A stretch of DNA of 64,000 bases. It comes from Nitrospira sp. ND1. GTDB taxonomy: Bacteria; Nitrospirota; Nitrospiria; Nitrospirales; Nitrospiraceae. Below are positions 55,194-64,000 of this stretch, one piece after another. The translations under genes and the position numbers were made by a program. The stretch lies in NCBI RefSeq assembly GCF_900170025.1, contig NZ_FWEX01000006.1, positions 1,511,089-1,575,088 of the forward strand, in the 5' to 3' direction. Position 1 is the stretch's first letter. Each line of letters starts with the position of its first letter. The notes beneath the pieces were generated by a model. It was given only the letters and a program-made list of their open reading frames with translations. It ran no database searches and was not told where the DNA came from.

Positions 55194-55970
55194 ATGAAGT
55201 TTATCCCTATGAAGCCTGGATCAATCGGTCTTCGTGTTGATGAAGTGGGCTTCACTGCGTCCACCGATGACTTAAATAAACTGAGAAAGCAAATAGACGA
55301 TTTGCGAATGCTTTCTCTCCGCCTCCCCTTGATCGCCAGGGAAAATTCTGCGGAGGGGGTCCCATCTCTCATTGGGAGCCATGTTGCTTATTCTTTGATG
55401 CATGACCACCCGGAGGCTGAGGTCCCACTTATCGTCATACCGTCCCAAGACCTCACAGAAGAGAACCTCAAGTTCCTTACTAAACTCGATCGGGTGATCT
55501 CCACCGCAGTGGTTAACGCTTTTTCGAAGGCTAAGGGTCCATCGCGTCCAATCCGGGCCAGAGAAAAGCGAGTCGACCAAAACCAGAGATGCGTCATCTG
55601 TCACCATCCGGGAAAGGACTACGTGCTCCGCATACCTAAAAACTGGAAGACTCTTCTCTCACAGAACCAAGGTGGTCACATTTCCTGCAAAAAGTGTGGC
55701 ATACGGATTTTCCTGAATGCCGAAGAATTGCGGGAATTTAATTCCGGCACCCTAACAACATGGCACTTTATTCGTCTCAAATATGGAACAAATGGACGGG
55801 TTGAGGAATGCCCTCTGTGTGCAGCGGCCAAGAAGCAGTTCGGAATTATCTTACAGAGATTCCGCAGCGGTCATCTAATTGGGGAGGTGTGTCGGAATAG
55901 GCTAAAGGATCCCTTGGAGTGTGGATTCGAGCGAATCTATGATGGTGTGATATGGCTGTCTGCGATCTAA
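55194..55970 (+). CDS. Zinc-ribbon protein of the recombinase operon
   Basis: The 258-residue protein is unassigned. The N-terminal ~110 residues (LRMLSLRLPLIARENSAEGV, GSHVAYSLMHDHPEAEVPLI) are faintly ParB-like in layout. The C-terminal half has paired cysteines CVICHHPG, CKKCG and ECPLCAA plus a late CRNRL, indicating zinc-binding modules. It could recognise DNA sites for the recombinases; this is inference. I start at MKFIPMKPG, where GGA lies seven bases upstream. It overlaps the next gene by 19 bases. Confidence 0.65.
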   Translation: MKFIPMKPGSIGLRVDEVGFTASTDDLNKLRKQIDDLRMLSLRLPLIARENSAEGVPSLIGSHVAYSLMHDHPEAEVPLIVIPSQDLTEENLKFLTKLDRVISTAVVNAFSKAKGPSRPIRAREKRVDQNQRCVICHHPGKDYVLRIPKNWKTLLSQNQGGHISCKKCGIRIFLNAEELREFNSGTLTTWHFIRLKYGTNGRVEECPLCAAAKKQFGIILQRFRSGHLIGEVCRNRLKDPLECGFERIYDGVIWLSAI

Positions 55971-58543
55971 GTCCCCAGGTAATAGAGTTCCTCCAGAGGA
56001 CTAACACTCATCCAAGTACAATCCTCAGGTATGAGGAAACTCTACCTCTCAGCATCATTCTCCCGCCGTTGGCCGACAAAGTCAGCGGGTGTTCATTGAA
56101 GGACGCTGTTCAATGGACCAATGCCTTCTTCTCAGCTTTTGATATTCCTTTAAACCTACGAGGTATTTTGCATGCCGAAAGCGTGTTTCGCTATTGGGTT
56201 CCACTCCTTCTTCAAGAGAACCCGCCTATTGAAACGACTGTTGCAATCGCCATCCTGGGTCGACTATTCGCGGATCTAAATATCTATAATAAAAACGAAC
56301 TGGACAAAGGACTCTTTAGCCTGCGGCCACGCGTGGAATACGAGCCTTTGTTTGCCTTCCACGTCGACGCAATTCGCTGGATCGCCAAGGACGAATCACC
56401 CTGTCCGTTGTATCAGTTGTGGGGAAGAACATTTCACAAAGGCCTTCGCGAGATTCAGTCCACTACTTCAGAATTGGAAACTCTGCGGGGTTATGCAACA
56501 TCTGCACGACTGTTCTTCGTCAAGTTCCCACATGATTCCGAATGTATTGATCCTTCTGGCCCCATCACATTTCAAGCGTTTGAAACACACGTTGATTGCT
56601 TCCATAAGGGTTATACCGCTAATCCTCCAAAAACGCGGCGAACGCGTGCAGTAAAGAAAATGGCAGACGAGCATTGTGATCGGTTAATTCGACTTTTCCA
56701 CACGCATAAAGTGCGTGAGTCTAAACATAGTGGAGGCGGCCCCGCGCAGGACGAGCGATCACAATCATTGGATCAGTCTGTCGCCGTTGAACGTATTGAC
56801 GACTACCCAACTCCCCGGCACGGCGACTTTCGAGAAGATGTGTCCCCGCTCACGGCTATAGTTGTAGTAGATCAGCTGGGAAACGAAGAACCAGCAAGCG
56901 CCATAGGGCAAAACGAACCAGAAGAGACCGTAAGCGATTGGGTTTCCTCGGCCGATCAAGCGCCGCTGCTTCGGCATCCTCCCTCCATTCCATATTCTTA
57001 CAAGTCCCGCTACTACCTGTATCAATACGACTTCTTTTGGGACTCTAAAGTTCCAGCCCCTCACACCCTTGTAGAGCTTTATAAGACGGTTGAACACTTG
57101 AGCCCATTGGACCCGGCAAAGTACGGGGCCCTTTGTCTCATGCTGCTTGTGCCTTTATTCACAGGACGTGATGTGCGAGAACTCGAAGAAGCGGTGATTG
57201 CACCGTATCCGACGAAAGCAGAAAGCCGACTTCTGGATTTCCACGCTACCCTCTTCTTTGATGTGCGTGCGGAGTGGTTCTTTTTTCATCAGGATACGCT
57301 CCGCTCTTCGTTTCAGCCGCCGGAAGCAAGCGGATGGCTTGCATCGACGACATGGGTTCCATTTCCTCTTCCGCAGCCATTGCTCAATACATGGAGGACT
57401 TACTGTGCGTGGCTCCAAGATGTCGGTCAAACCACTCCCGGTTCTCCGATACTCCAGTATGTCGATGAAAAAGGACAGATCAAGACACTCAAGGCGAAGG
57501 ATGTTCATGGATTGTTAATAAGAGCAGGGGTTGATGCACGTCTAATCCCAAGAGTATCAGATCTTTGCCGAGGCTTTCGCGGATGGCTCGTTCACGGGTT
57601 CGGAATGAATGATGTGATGGCTTACTTCATTAGTGGACAGCTAACCAGGGTGGGAGTCAAGCCCCGCTATACCCATTTGATGATTGACAACTTCCATGAC
57701 GAATATCAAAGGTGTTGTAATGACCTACACAAGTATGTGTCTTCCCATCTTCCATTGTCCGGTTGGTGGAATAATCGCCCCGCCGTCGCTGGTCATATCC
57801 GAGATCAGGTGAGCGTCTATGGCATCGGCTCTCCGCTCGTATTAGGAGAAACCGTGCTACGAGAAGAAATTGAAAGGGTAGGCAACGCGGTCCACCGAAC
57901 GTCATACCCCCGCAAACCCAATGAGGTAATTTCACATCATAACGCATCTGTAACCTATGCGGCTCTCGCCGCTCTAACGCTGGGAATTCGACCGAGAAAT
58001 GATTTTGGCTTTTTGCAGAATGATTATCTCGCCGATTTCGTTTGCATTCCCATCATCGACAAATTGAGTTCGCTCTATATTGAAGACCGCTTAATGGGTT
58101 TTCCTCCCACCGTTAGGCATCTCTTTCGCGAACTTGCCACAGGAAGAGAGCGGCTCATCCATATGTTGAAGATGTATTTTGGATATCCTGCTGAGCAGGA
58201 GTTGGAGAGTGACAGGCTCTTTGTGTTCTTGATGGACAACGGAAGTATCAGGTCATTCAGTTTGCGTACGTTGAGGGAGCTCTTGACAGCCTTTGGTTCG
58301 CACCGCCTAGCCCAAGGGCCTCTAAACATGGGGCGGCATTACAATAGAAGCTGCAAAGTGCCCTTGTATGCCGACGATACGATTGATTTCCATATTGGCC
58401 ATCAACGAGCTGGACGAGAGCCCTTCTGCGCTTTTAGTAGCGCGTTCATAGGGCAGGCGCTGAAACTGTTGCAAGATCATCACGAGGATCTTGTCACGCA
58501 TCTTGGATTCAGAAAACTTCCGTATTTCCCACAGACAAAATGA
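55952..58543 (+). CDS. Very large tyrosine-recombinase-fold protein, catalytic tyrosine apparently missing
   Basis: The 863-residue protein has an integrase-type C-terminal core. YAALAALTLGIRPRNDFGFL resembles box I with its Arg. GRHYNRSCK (Arg795-His796) resembles box II, and HIGHQRAGREPF (814-825) resembles the GH of the last motif. Where active enzymes have Tyr 8-11 residues after GH, Phe825 and Phe828 are found and no Tyr. The N-terminal ~550 residues lack a recognised domain. It overlaps the next gene, which encodes a complete tyrosine recombinase, by four bases (ATGA). It may be a structural partner in a heteromeric recombinase. Confidence 0.65.
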   Translation: MAVCDLSPQVIEFLQRTNTHPSTILRYEETLPLSIILPPLADKVSGCSLKDAVQWTNAFFSAFDIPLNLRGILHAESVFRYWVPLLLQENPPIETTVAIAILGRLFADLNIYNKNELDKGLFSLRPRVEYEPLFAFHVDAIRWIAKDESPCPLYQLWGRTFHKGLREIQSTTSELETLRGYATSARLFFVKFPHDSECIDPSGPITFQAFETHVDCFHKGYTANPPKTRRTRAVKKMADEHCDRLIRLFHTHKVRESKHSGGGPAQDERSQSLDQSVAVERIDDYPTPRHGDFREDVSPLTAIVVVDQLGNEEPASAIGQNEPEETVSDWVSSADQAPLLRHPPSIPYSYKSRYYLYQYDFFWDSKVPAPHTLVELYKTVEHLSPLDPAKYGALCLMLLVPLFTGRDVRELEEAVIAPYPTKAESRLLDFHATLFFDVRAEWFFFHQDTLRSSFQPPEASGWLASTTWVPFPLPQPLLNTWRTYCAWLQDVGQTTPGSPILQYVDEKGQIKTLKAKDVHGLLIRAGVDARLIPRVSDLCRGFRGWLVHGFGMNDVMAYFISGQLTRVGVKPRYTHLMIDNFHDEYQRCCNDLHKYVSSHLPLSGWWNNRPAVAGHIRDQVSVYGIGSPLVLGETVLREEIERVGNAVHRTSYPRKPNEVISHHNASVTYAALAALTLGIRPRNDFGFLQNDYLADFVCIPIIDKLSSLYIEDRLMGFPPTVRHLFRELATGRERLIHMLKMYFGYPAEQELESDRLFVFLMDNGSIRSFSLRTLRELLTAFGSHRLAQGPLNMGRHYNRSCKVPLYADDTIDFHIGHQRAGREPFCAFSSAFIGQALKLLQDHHEDLVTHLGFRKLPYFPQTK

Positions 58544-60804
58544 CTCCTAAGACCCTAGAAGAACTGGACAGCGTGATCAGGGCATTTGCCCAACAACTGG
58601 ATCGTCTGGGGAAACGGGCCCCACAAACCGTTCTCACGGTGTGGTCATATCTACGGAATGTATTGGATAGATGCCAGATTAAAGATGATGGTCGGTATGA
58701 CATCCCAGATCATTTACTAAACGACCTCATTAAGACTCTCGACAAACAATATTCCTCACGCGCTCATCAGTGGCAGGCCAAGCACACACTTAATCTCATT
58801 CTATTTAAGCTGACGAAGGAGTCCGTGCTGCACTCCAAATTTGTCAATGTACCGCACCAAGTACCTCGCACATTGGTCACCACTCTCGATGGGATTACTC
58901 CATCGATGCTGGCTGCTGCCTACCATTTGCGGCGCATCATGCAAAAGACAACTGCACCCGAGCCTTCTCAAGACTGGCGTTGGGGGATAGAGCTATGGAG
59001 TTACATGTGTTTTTACACATCAGTCGTGCTCGACAGCTTTGTCCTGCTGCCGAATGTCCGTAGTCGCCTATTACACCTTCGCAGAGAAGATTTGAAAGAA
59101 CGCGGCTGGCTGAAGCTTCCGCAGCATGGACGACGCGAAGAGGTAGACCAAGGACTACGCTCGCTACTCAGGTTTCCGCTGACTCACTCGGGCACCCTTC
59201 ATCTCGAGAACCTTCTACAGATACTCGACCTGCCGGCATCAGGAAGAATCTATAAGGATCCAGTCTTCACAGATGAGTGGCGGACTTCACGATGGCATAA
59301 GCGTATGCGCCTCTCGTGGATCGATTTCATGGCCGAACTCATGACCAACACTGCCTTTTCACCTTCCTTGTTCTCAATGGAGACATTAGTCCATGTAGCT
59401 ACCGTAGTCGCTATGCTGGAGAACATGCCCCCGTTCGCCGTCGCTGTACACACTGGCCAAGTATCGATTTCCCCCATGACTGACGGTAGCTTCAATCGGC
59501 TGTTTCTGCTGAAGAGCTTGCGAGGTACCGAAACACTAGTACGCTGCCAGACACCAGTAAAGCCCCGACAGCGGGCATCTACCCATGGACCAGATGGCGA
59601 ACTTTTTCAGCAAATTGAGCAAGCGCGTCATCGGCTTCACCGCGAGCAGGCTGATGCGAAGAAGGTCCGAGGATTGATTGCGGATAGAATCCTCCAGTTG
59701 GTTGAAGTGACCGAAACTGAACTGGTCGATCGGGCCGAGCAATTCACTGCACTTGGGTACAACGTTCGGTGTTATGGACTTTGGCTGATACGTCTGTTGA
59801 GAGGGAAAGACGACAACGGTACTGTTGCCACGCGCGCTTCCGCGATAGCAGCTGCCTTCTTCCCATATTTTGTCGGTTCGCCCTTTTGCCGGTGGAGCGA
59901 GTTGGATTGGATATCGAATCTCGCCTCGGCTATGGACGATCATGAGACGTCTCAAGCCACGGCTAGCTACCGGCGGTTTGTCGATTTTCTCGCAGAAGCT
60001 CGATTGACTCCGAAGCCCACTATCCCCTGGCAAGCCCAAGCGTTCAGAAAATCAGCCGTTCACTACCCAGTCCCATTGGTAAGCCCTCAAGAATTTGAGG
60101 CAGCTCTTGCAGCGAGTTCCTTACATTTCATACCTGCGGGAATTCGCTCCCTGCTCCGAGTAAAAATGATCCTGGGTTTCGATCTGGGACTACGCAGCAT
60201 GGAAGCAACCAACTTGAAACTGCGGCATTTCATCAGGGAGCCGGAACCTGTGATCGAAATCAGGATCACTAAGACGGCTTCTGGTATCCGCAACCTCCAC
60301 CTCTCAAAGCTCATGGTGGTTCACCACTTGGTTGAGATTTGGCAGTTCGTAGATCAACGTTACAGAGAAACGGGAGGTAACTTGGACGCCCCACTGCTTG
60401 CGACGGTGGAGCATCCAGAGCCATATGACAGCAGTTACTTGGCGTCGCTTGCTGGACTAATACTTCGGGAGGTTATCGCCGAAAATCTATGTTTTCACCA
60501 CTTGCGGCATTCCTTCGCCAGCTGGTTTCTCCTGCGTTGGCTTAAGGCTGTAAGACCAGACTTATTTAATGGAGTGAATATCCCCATATTCGAGCAACAG
60601 ATATTTGAAGAGCCACTCCTCAGCGCCCTCCGTCAACTTTTGTTCGGCTTACGGGAACCAAAGATCGGGGAAGTTGCCTTCTCTCATGGGTTGGTCGCTC
60701 TATGCCGGCTGCTGGGGCATAGCAGCCCAGCAACTACACTTTCCTCATACTGCCATACAGTCGATGTCCTCTCTAATCTGATTTTAGCGGGAAGGCGGAA
60801 CTAG
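58540..60804 (+). CDS. Very large tyrosine recombinase (integrase family)
   Basis: The 754-residue protein has a full catalytic set at its C terminus: box I LGFDLGLRSMEATNLKLRHF, a Lys-bearing beta turn (ITKTASGIRNLHLSK), box II FHHLRHSFASWFLLRW (His-x2-Arg near 653), then CRLLGHSSPATTLSSYCHTV with Tyr737 as nucleophile. About 500 residues precede the core, far more than in phage integrases (usually 350-450 in total). It probably catalyses integration or excision together with the preceding Tyr-less paralogue. Confidence 0.88.
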   Translation: MTPKTLEELDSVIRAFAQQLDRLGKRAPQTVLTVWSYLRNVLDRCQIKDDGRYDIPDHLLNDLIKTLDKQYSSRAHQWQAKHTLNLILFKLTKESVLHSKFVNVPHQVPRTLVTTLDGITPSMLAAAYHLRRIMQKTTAPEPSQDWRWGIELWSYMCFYTSVVLDSFVLLPNVRSRLLHLRREDLKERGWLKLPQHGRREEVDQGLRSLLRFPLTHSGTLHLENLLQILDLPASGRIYKDPVFTDEWRTSRWHKRMRLSWIDFMAELMTNTAFSPSLFSMETLVHVATVVAMLENMPPFAVAVHTGQVSISPMTDGSFNRLFLLKSLRGTETLVRCQTPVKPRQRASTHGPDGELFQQIEQARHRLHREQADAKKVRGLIADRILQLVEVTETELVDRAEQFTALGYNVRCYGLWLIRLLRGKDDNGTVATRASAIAAAFFPYFVGSPFCRWSELDWISNLASAMDDHETSQATASYRRFVDFLAEARLTPKPTIPWQAQAFRKSAVHYPVPLVSPQEFEAALAASSLHFIPAGIRSLLRVKMILGFDLGLRSMEATNLKLRHFIREPEPVIEIRITKTASGIRNLHLSKLMVVHHLVEIWQFVDQRYRETGGNLDAPLLATVEHPEPYDSSYLASLAGLILREVIAENLCFHHLRHSFASWFLLRWLKAVRPDLFNGVNIPIFEQQIFEEPLLSALRQLLFGLREPKIGEVAFSHGLVALCRLLGHSSPATTLSSYCHTVDVLSNLILAGRRN

Positions 60805-61740
60805 TCACATTACATGACATGCAAATTCTGGTTTGCAAGCGCGCACACAGTTTCGCTTGTATTTACGTGTAAAGCATTGCTTCAGAATTTTCTCGGTCAC
60901 GTAGTGACACGGCGAGGTAACCGATCTTCCTGTCAGCACCTTCCCCCTACACAGCCAGGAAACTATTGGGTGAAGCCTCCAGACGGCACGCGAGAAGTGA
61001 TGGTCACTGTAGAGCTGAGGGGCAATGAGCTGATGGTGTGATGGCCCAACTGCGTATTTTGCTCCAAATGAGCCACTCTGCGTTTGTGGCCAGAAACGTT
61101 TAAAGCGAGTCTGTTATGACGACACCGCCACGGGTATTTACAGATCGGATGATTGAGAGACATAGCGACCCACTCTATGTATCCATCGTCTCCCGTGTAC
61201 CTGAGACCGGTCCTTCAGGGCGGCTCGGGCGGACAAAGCCTGGGCATCTCATTAGATCAAACGTCAATTCTCCGCATGCGCTCCACTTTCGCGAAGCATC
61301 GTGAGATGCGAGCTCTTTTTAGGCTTAAGGGACAATACGCGTCGTGTTCTGCCAGAAGACAACTGCGCTTGCCTACGATAGTGACCAGCTTTTGGCAGGA
61401 ATCTCGACTCGCATCGTGAAACTCGACTGATCCTCAGGCCCGCAGGGGCCCACCGTCTTGCAGAAGCAGAACGGCCTTGGCCGCTGATCGTTCGACAACG
61501 GGCGACACGTGAGGAATGTCATTCCGGCCGGATAGGGCCCACGCACTGCAAGACACCACAATGGGCACCACCCGCCATCGACGGCTCAGTCCACCTATCG
61601 CCCACGGCGAACGCTGCGGCAAATGGCGAAACGGATCGTTGAAGCTGACGCGTTTCTTGAAGGCCGGTAGTCGGTCGTTGGCCGCATATGAGGGACACCG
61701 TGGTTATCCACGCTGTGGCCCTTGAGATGAGGCGGAAGCT
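60805..61740. other. Intergenic region, mostly unexplained
   Basis: About 935 bases downstream of the recombinases with no supported gene. A 13-base interrupted palindrome GTCAC-GTA-GTGAC lies at 60896-60908. A weak open frame at 60814-61041 (+) ends in PGNYWVKPPDGTREVMVTVE, which looks protein-like, but has no convincing start and may be a remnant. Confidence 0.4.
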
Positions 61741-61920
61741 CTAAGTTTCAGTCGTATCGCGTGGAGCAAGGAGGAAGGATATAGGCTCACCTGACGCCGT
61801 GACGTGGTGAACACAACGGAAATGCGAGGGAGGCTGTTTATTCCGATGCCACCTTCGAAACAGCAGGATGAAGCCCAGCACTAAGACTACGAGCGCACCC
61901 AGATAAAGGATACCTACCAT
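61741..61920 (-). CDS. Small single-pass membrane protein, paralogue of the 62157-62327 gene
   Basis: The 59-residue product starts MVGILYLGALVVLVLGFILL, one membrane helix followed by Arg/Lys-rich residues (FRRWHRNKQ). The segment PPSHFRCVHHVTASGEPIS is identical to that of the paralogue 400 bases away. The helix and tail differ more, so selection seems to keep the middle motif. The ATG lies inside the end of the preceding small gene (ATGGTAG), suggesting coupled translation. Function is unknown. Confidence 0.6.
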   Translation of the reverse strand: MVGILYLGALVVLVLGFILLFRRWHRNKQPPSHFRCVHHVTASGEPISFLLAPRDTTET

Positions 61921-62114
61921 TCCGCAGACCGCCTTTGTTTGTCCTGCTTAGATCTCAAGATCGATGAAGGACGCCGTGGTCCTGGCAGATACTCTAATCC
62001 GAGAAATGTTTCCTGCGGCAGAGGATACGGCTTGGCCAGCGCTGTAGAGATCACCGAACGCGGCTTTCCCCATATTGAAGATAGCGGGCTGGTGCTCACC
62101 TTTACGTAGTACAT
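61914..62114 (-). CDS. Small hypothetical protein between the two membrane paralogues
   Basis: The 66-residue frame begins MYYVKVSTSPLSSIWGKPRS. AAGGAGGG lies about six bases before the ATG, a strong ribosome site. It ends in a basic tail, and its stop overlaps the start of the 59-residue membrane protein. No domain or membrane segment is seen. Support comes from the ribosome site and the overlap only. Confidence 0.45.
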   Translation of the reverse strand: MYYVKVSTSPLSSIWGKPRSVISTALAKPYPLPQETFLGLEYLPGPRRPSSILRSKQDKQRRSAEW

Positions 62115-62156
62115 AAGGTCCCTCCTTAGCTATCCCGTTGCTAAAGCTACACGAGG

Positions 62157-62327
62157 TTAGGCCTCAATAGAAAGTAGTACGGATATAGGCTCACCTGACG
62201 CAGTTACGTGGTGAACACAACGAAAATGCGAGGGAGGCCGCGTGCTCCGTTCCCGCCCGCCATACAGGACGAAGCCTAGAACCAGGGCTGCCAATCCACC
62301 GAGATAAAGATAAATAATGTCTGCCAT
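62157..62327 (-). CDS. Small single-pass membrane protein with conserved PPSHFRCVHH motif
   Basis: The 56-residue product starts MADIIYLYLGGLAALVLGFV, one membrane helix, then YGGRERSTR and the motif PPSHFRCVHHVTASGEPIS shared with the gene at 61741-61920. GGAGG lies five bases before the ATG. The Cys and adjacent His-His in the motif could bind metal or heme, but this is inference. Two related copies about 240 bases apart indicate a local duplication. Confidence 0.65.
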   Translation of the reverse strand: MADIIYLYLGGLAALVLGFVLYGGRERSTRPPSHFRCVHHVTASGEPISVLLSIEA

Positions 62328-62400
62328 CACGGCCTCCTGTCTCTTGTGGAGAGTAGCTTAGAGGCGGTGGTGAATGCACTTACCGAATAGAACACCCAGC

Positions 62401-62838
62401 TCATCGGCCGCCTTCTATTCGCCAGCCGCGCCCATACGAATTCTTTGGACTTCCGGGATCGAGCGGGTTGCCAGCGCCGAGCGGATTCTTGAGTGAATCT
62501 GGTGAAAGGGAGCTCCCATAGCGTCCAAGCGGATTACTGACCGAGTCGGGGTCCAGTGGATTCGTGCTGAGTTTACCGCGGTAGTTCCCTTCCTGGTCAT
62601 AGAGGCGAGGAGCATCAATGGCAAGCGGATTCGTAGCGGAGAACGGACTGACGGGACTGCCGTACAGGCCAATCGAGTTCCTGGGACTTGTGGGACTCAG
62701 GGCACCATAGGCCCCGATGTCATTAAAGATGGAATCAGGGTTCAGCTCATTCTCGCTGAGGTCGCCAAGATATTCGGCCTGGACAGTGAGTGGGAACAAC
62801 AGGAGAAGAGCGAGAAGGGCGAGAAGGACGACTTGCAT
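62401..62838 (-). CDS. Secreted protein with NPLG-type short repeats
   Basis: The 145-residue product has a clear signal peptide (MQVVLLALLALLLLFPLTVQ, cleavage near AEY). The mature part repeats a short pattern: DPDSVSNPLGRYGSSLSPDS, then LKNPLGAGNPLDPGSPKNSY, and earlier SPTSPRNSIGLYGSPVSPFS. Asn-Pro, Ser-Pro and Gly-Tyr recur without cysteines, suggesting an extended cell-envelope or exported protein. The family is unknown to me. GGAGG lies seven bases before the chosen ATG; an in-frame ATG 14 codons upstream is less likely. Confidence 0.75.
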   Translation of the reverse strand: MQVVLLALLALLLLFPLTVQAEYLGDLSENELNPDSIFNDIGAYGALSPTSPRNSIGLYGSPVSPFSATNPLAIDAPRLYDQEGNYRGKLSTNPLDPDSVSNPLGRYGSSLSPDSLKNPLGAGNPLDPGSPKNSYGRGWRIEGGR

Positions 62839-62955
62839 GAGAGTACCTCCGTGGCTCTGAGGCATTATCCTCCGGTCCAATCCAGATGGGAATCAAACAC
62901 TGATGGACTTTGGAGTGATCGAACCTACGACCTACTACAATACAAGGTTGAGCTA

Positions 62956-63396
62956 CTACTCAAGCTCCCTCTCAAGGTATTTCTCAATACGCTTATTGGT
63001 CCAATTCGTCGCAGCCAAAAGTACGAAGCCATCCAATATGTATTTGGCGATGTCTTCACAGACGATCGGAACATCCTGACCATCCTGGTCCTCGTTTTCG
63101 ACGCTCCAATCGGTGCCATCGTCGGTCTGCAGCCAAATAGCCTGCTTTGTTGCCGAATCAAGTCCTACCAGTTCACCCAGGATGAGGGATTCGATGGTGT
63201 CCAAATAGGCATCCCACATCACCGACTCCTGACCCTGAACTTGAACACATATTTCGTCCCAGATGTTCTTGAGGGGCGTGTCATCACCCGACTGCATTCC
63301 GTCAGTCATCTTTGTCAGAGAGCGAATCACCTTTCGAGAAAGAGTCTCGCATTCACTCCTTGCTAGATCGGCGATGATATTGTCCCGATAGTTCAT
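62956..63396 (-). CDS. Hypothetical acidic protein
   Basis: I do not recognise this 146-residue protein. It is acidic, mostly helical and soluble (MNYRDNIIADLARSECETLS). The middle and end carry Trp and Asp/Glu-rich segments (LQTDDGTDWSVENEDQDGQD). There is no strong ribosome site before the ATG. It lies between the NPLG-repeat gene and another hypothetical on the same strand. Confidence 0.55.
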   Translation of the reverse strand: MNYRDNIIADLARSECETLSRKVIRSLTKMTDGMQSGDDTPLKNIWDEICVQVQGQESVMWDAYLDTIESLILGELVGLDSATKQAIWLQTDDGTDWSVENEDQDGQDVPIVCEDIAKYILDGFVLLAATNWTNKRIEKYLERELE

Positions 63397-63484
63397 ACTC
63401 TTGGTACTTAGTGTGCCTCTCTACACGGGGAGATGGGGAATCGGACAGGCATGTGGACCTCGTAGGGAGAGCGATTCACGCATC

Positions 63485-63940
63485 TTACCCCAGGTGCTCC
63501 AAGACCAATTGAGCGGCATCCTCCAGAGCGAGTGAGAGCAAGGATTCGGGTGTCACCTCAGCCTCTTCCAGCACCCAAATAGCTTTCTGCATGGTCCCAG
63601 GGCTGCGAGCCCAATCGCTCAGAGCCATCATACCATCATCCCAACTCGACACATCTTCATCTAGTGCAAATCGCGCAAGAGAGATCACGGAAATCTCGTT
63701 ACCCAGTGGGTGCTCACGGGCACTCTCCAGCAGAACACGCGCAGCTGCGTTTAGCGGGTGCTTGTCTAGGTCACGGATCTTGTCCATCCATTTTTGGCGA
63801 CTCTGTTCATGTAGTTGAGACAATTCGGCTTTAGACAGTTCAACGAGGAGCAAGGCTCCATCGGGCAATTTTCGATACGCCCACTTCCCAGGTTGATCTG
63901 GAAAGTAGTCAATTACCAACTCTCCGGGAAGCTCGACCAT
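63485..63940 (-). CDS. Hypothetical protein
   Basis: The 151-residue protein (MVELPGELVIDYFPDQPGKW) has two beta-rich N-terminal segments followed by helices (ARFALDEDVSSWDDGMMALS, ILEEAEV-like end LEDAAQLVLEHL). No family is recognised. GGAGG five bases before this ATG supports the start; the frame extends ten codons upstream. It is acidic and soluble, with no signal peptide. Confidence 0.6.
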   Translation of the reverse strand: MVELPGELVIDYFPDQPGKWAYRKLPDGALLLVELSKAELSQLHEQSRQKWMDKIRDLDKHPLNAAARVLLESAREHPLGNEISVISLARFALDEDVSSWDDGMMALSDWARSPGTMQKAIWVLEEAEVTPESLLSLALEDAAQLVLEHLG

Positions 63941-64000
63941 GAATGCCTCCGTCATAACTGCAAGTGCCATGAATCGCGTGAATGCCTTGGGTGGTTGTCC

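Noticed and set aside
60814-61041. 75-codon plus-strand frame with a protein-like end (PGNYWVKPPDG)
   Set aside because: No supporting start, and the first half is unlike the second; possibly a gene remnant, kept only as a note in the intergenic entry.

Overview
The window is a bacterial chromosome segment with a GC-rich housekeeping part (about 1-26 kb) followed by a lower-GC genomic island (about 26.1 kb to the right edge). The sulfite reductase-TusA fusion, the archaeal/eukaryotic-type PheRS, the tandem PCP-reductase-like protein and the overall gene set suggest Nitrospirota, most likely a Nitrospira-like organism. This assignment is inference from gene content; no rRNA is present.

Housekeeping part. 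A minus-strand series carries hisC (partial), pheA, ruvB, a Cys-rich secreted protein, ruvA, yebC, a His-rich membrane protein, a tandem PCP-reductase-like protein and an Mrp ATPase. It continues into an assimilatory sulfate reduction operon: an Rrf2 regulator, a sulfite reductase fused to a TusA-like domain, an APS-type cysH, a TrpD2-like gene, cysD and cysNC. On the plus strand follow a Fis-like regulator, an HU protein, tRNA-Val and the thrS-infC-rpmI-rplT block, in which infC uses an ATC start. Convergent to that block are archaeal/eukaryotic-type pheS and pheT, then rpe, rsmB and fmt. fmt is divergent from the initiator tRNA (tRNA-fMet).

Island. A large serine recombinase with a Ros/MucR-like zinc finger reads into the 3' half of tRNA-fMet, which marks the left island boundary; no second boundary is visible in the window. 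Three accessory genes (one SSB-like, one probable lipoprotein) come next. A CBASS-type defence locus follows: a CapH-like HTH repressor and CapP-like metallopeptidase, a promoter framed by a perfect inverted repeat, then CD-NTase, HORMA protein, TRIP13-like ATPase, a SAVED protein with a C-terminal HExxH peptidase-like domain, and a second CD-NTase. The SAVED-HExxH protein and the second cyclase are the strongest candidates for something undescribed.

A long minus-strand operon (38.2-52.7 kb) then encodes a SNF2 helicase, a DUF2130 protein, a Zn-hook AAA ATPase, an OLD-type ATPase-Toprim nuclease, type III R-M Mod and Res, a small zinc protein and a PD-(D/E)XK nuclease. A truncated, diverged copy of the Mod N terminus lies directly upstream of the OLD gene and overlaps its start, which records how that gene was inserted.

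From 53.8 kb a consensus promoter drives a run of four hairpins and a four-gene unit: a ParB-like protein, a zinc-ribbon protein and two very large tyrosine-recombinase-fold proteins. The first of these two seems to lack the catalytic tyrosine. The right end holds small membrane-protein paralogues, a repeat-containing secreted protein and two hypothetical genes.
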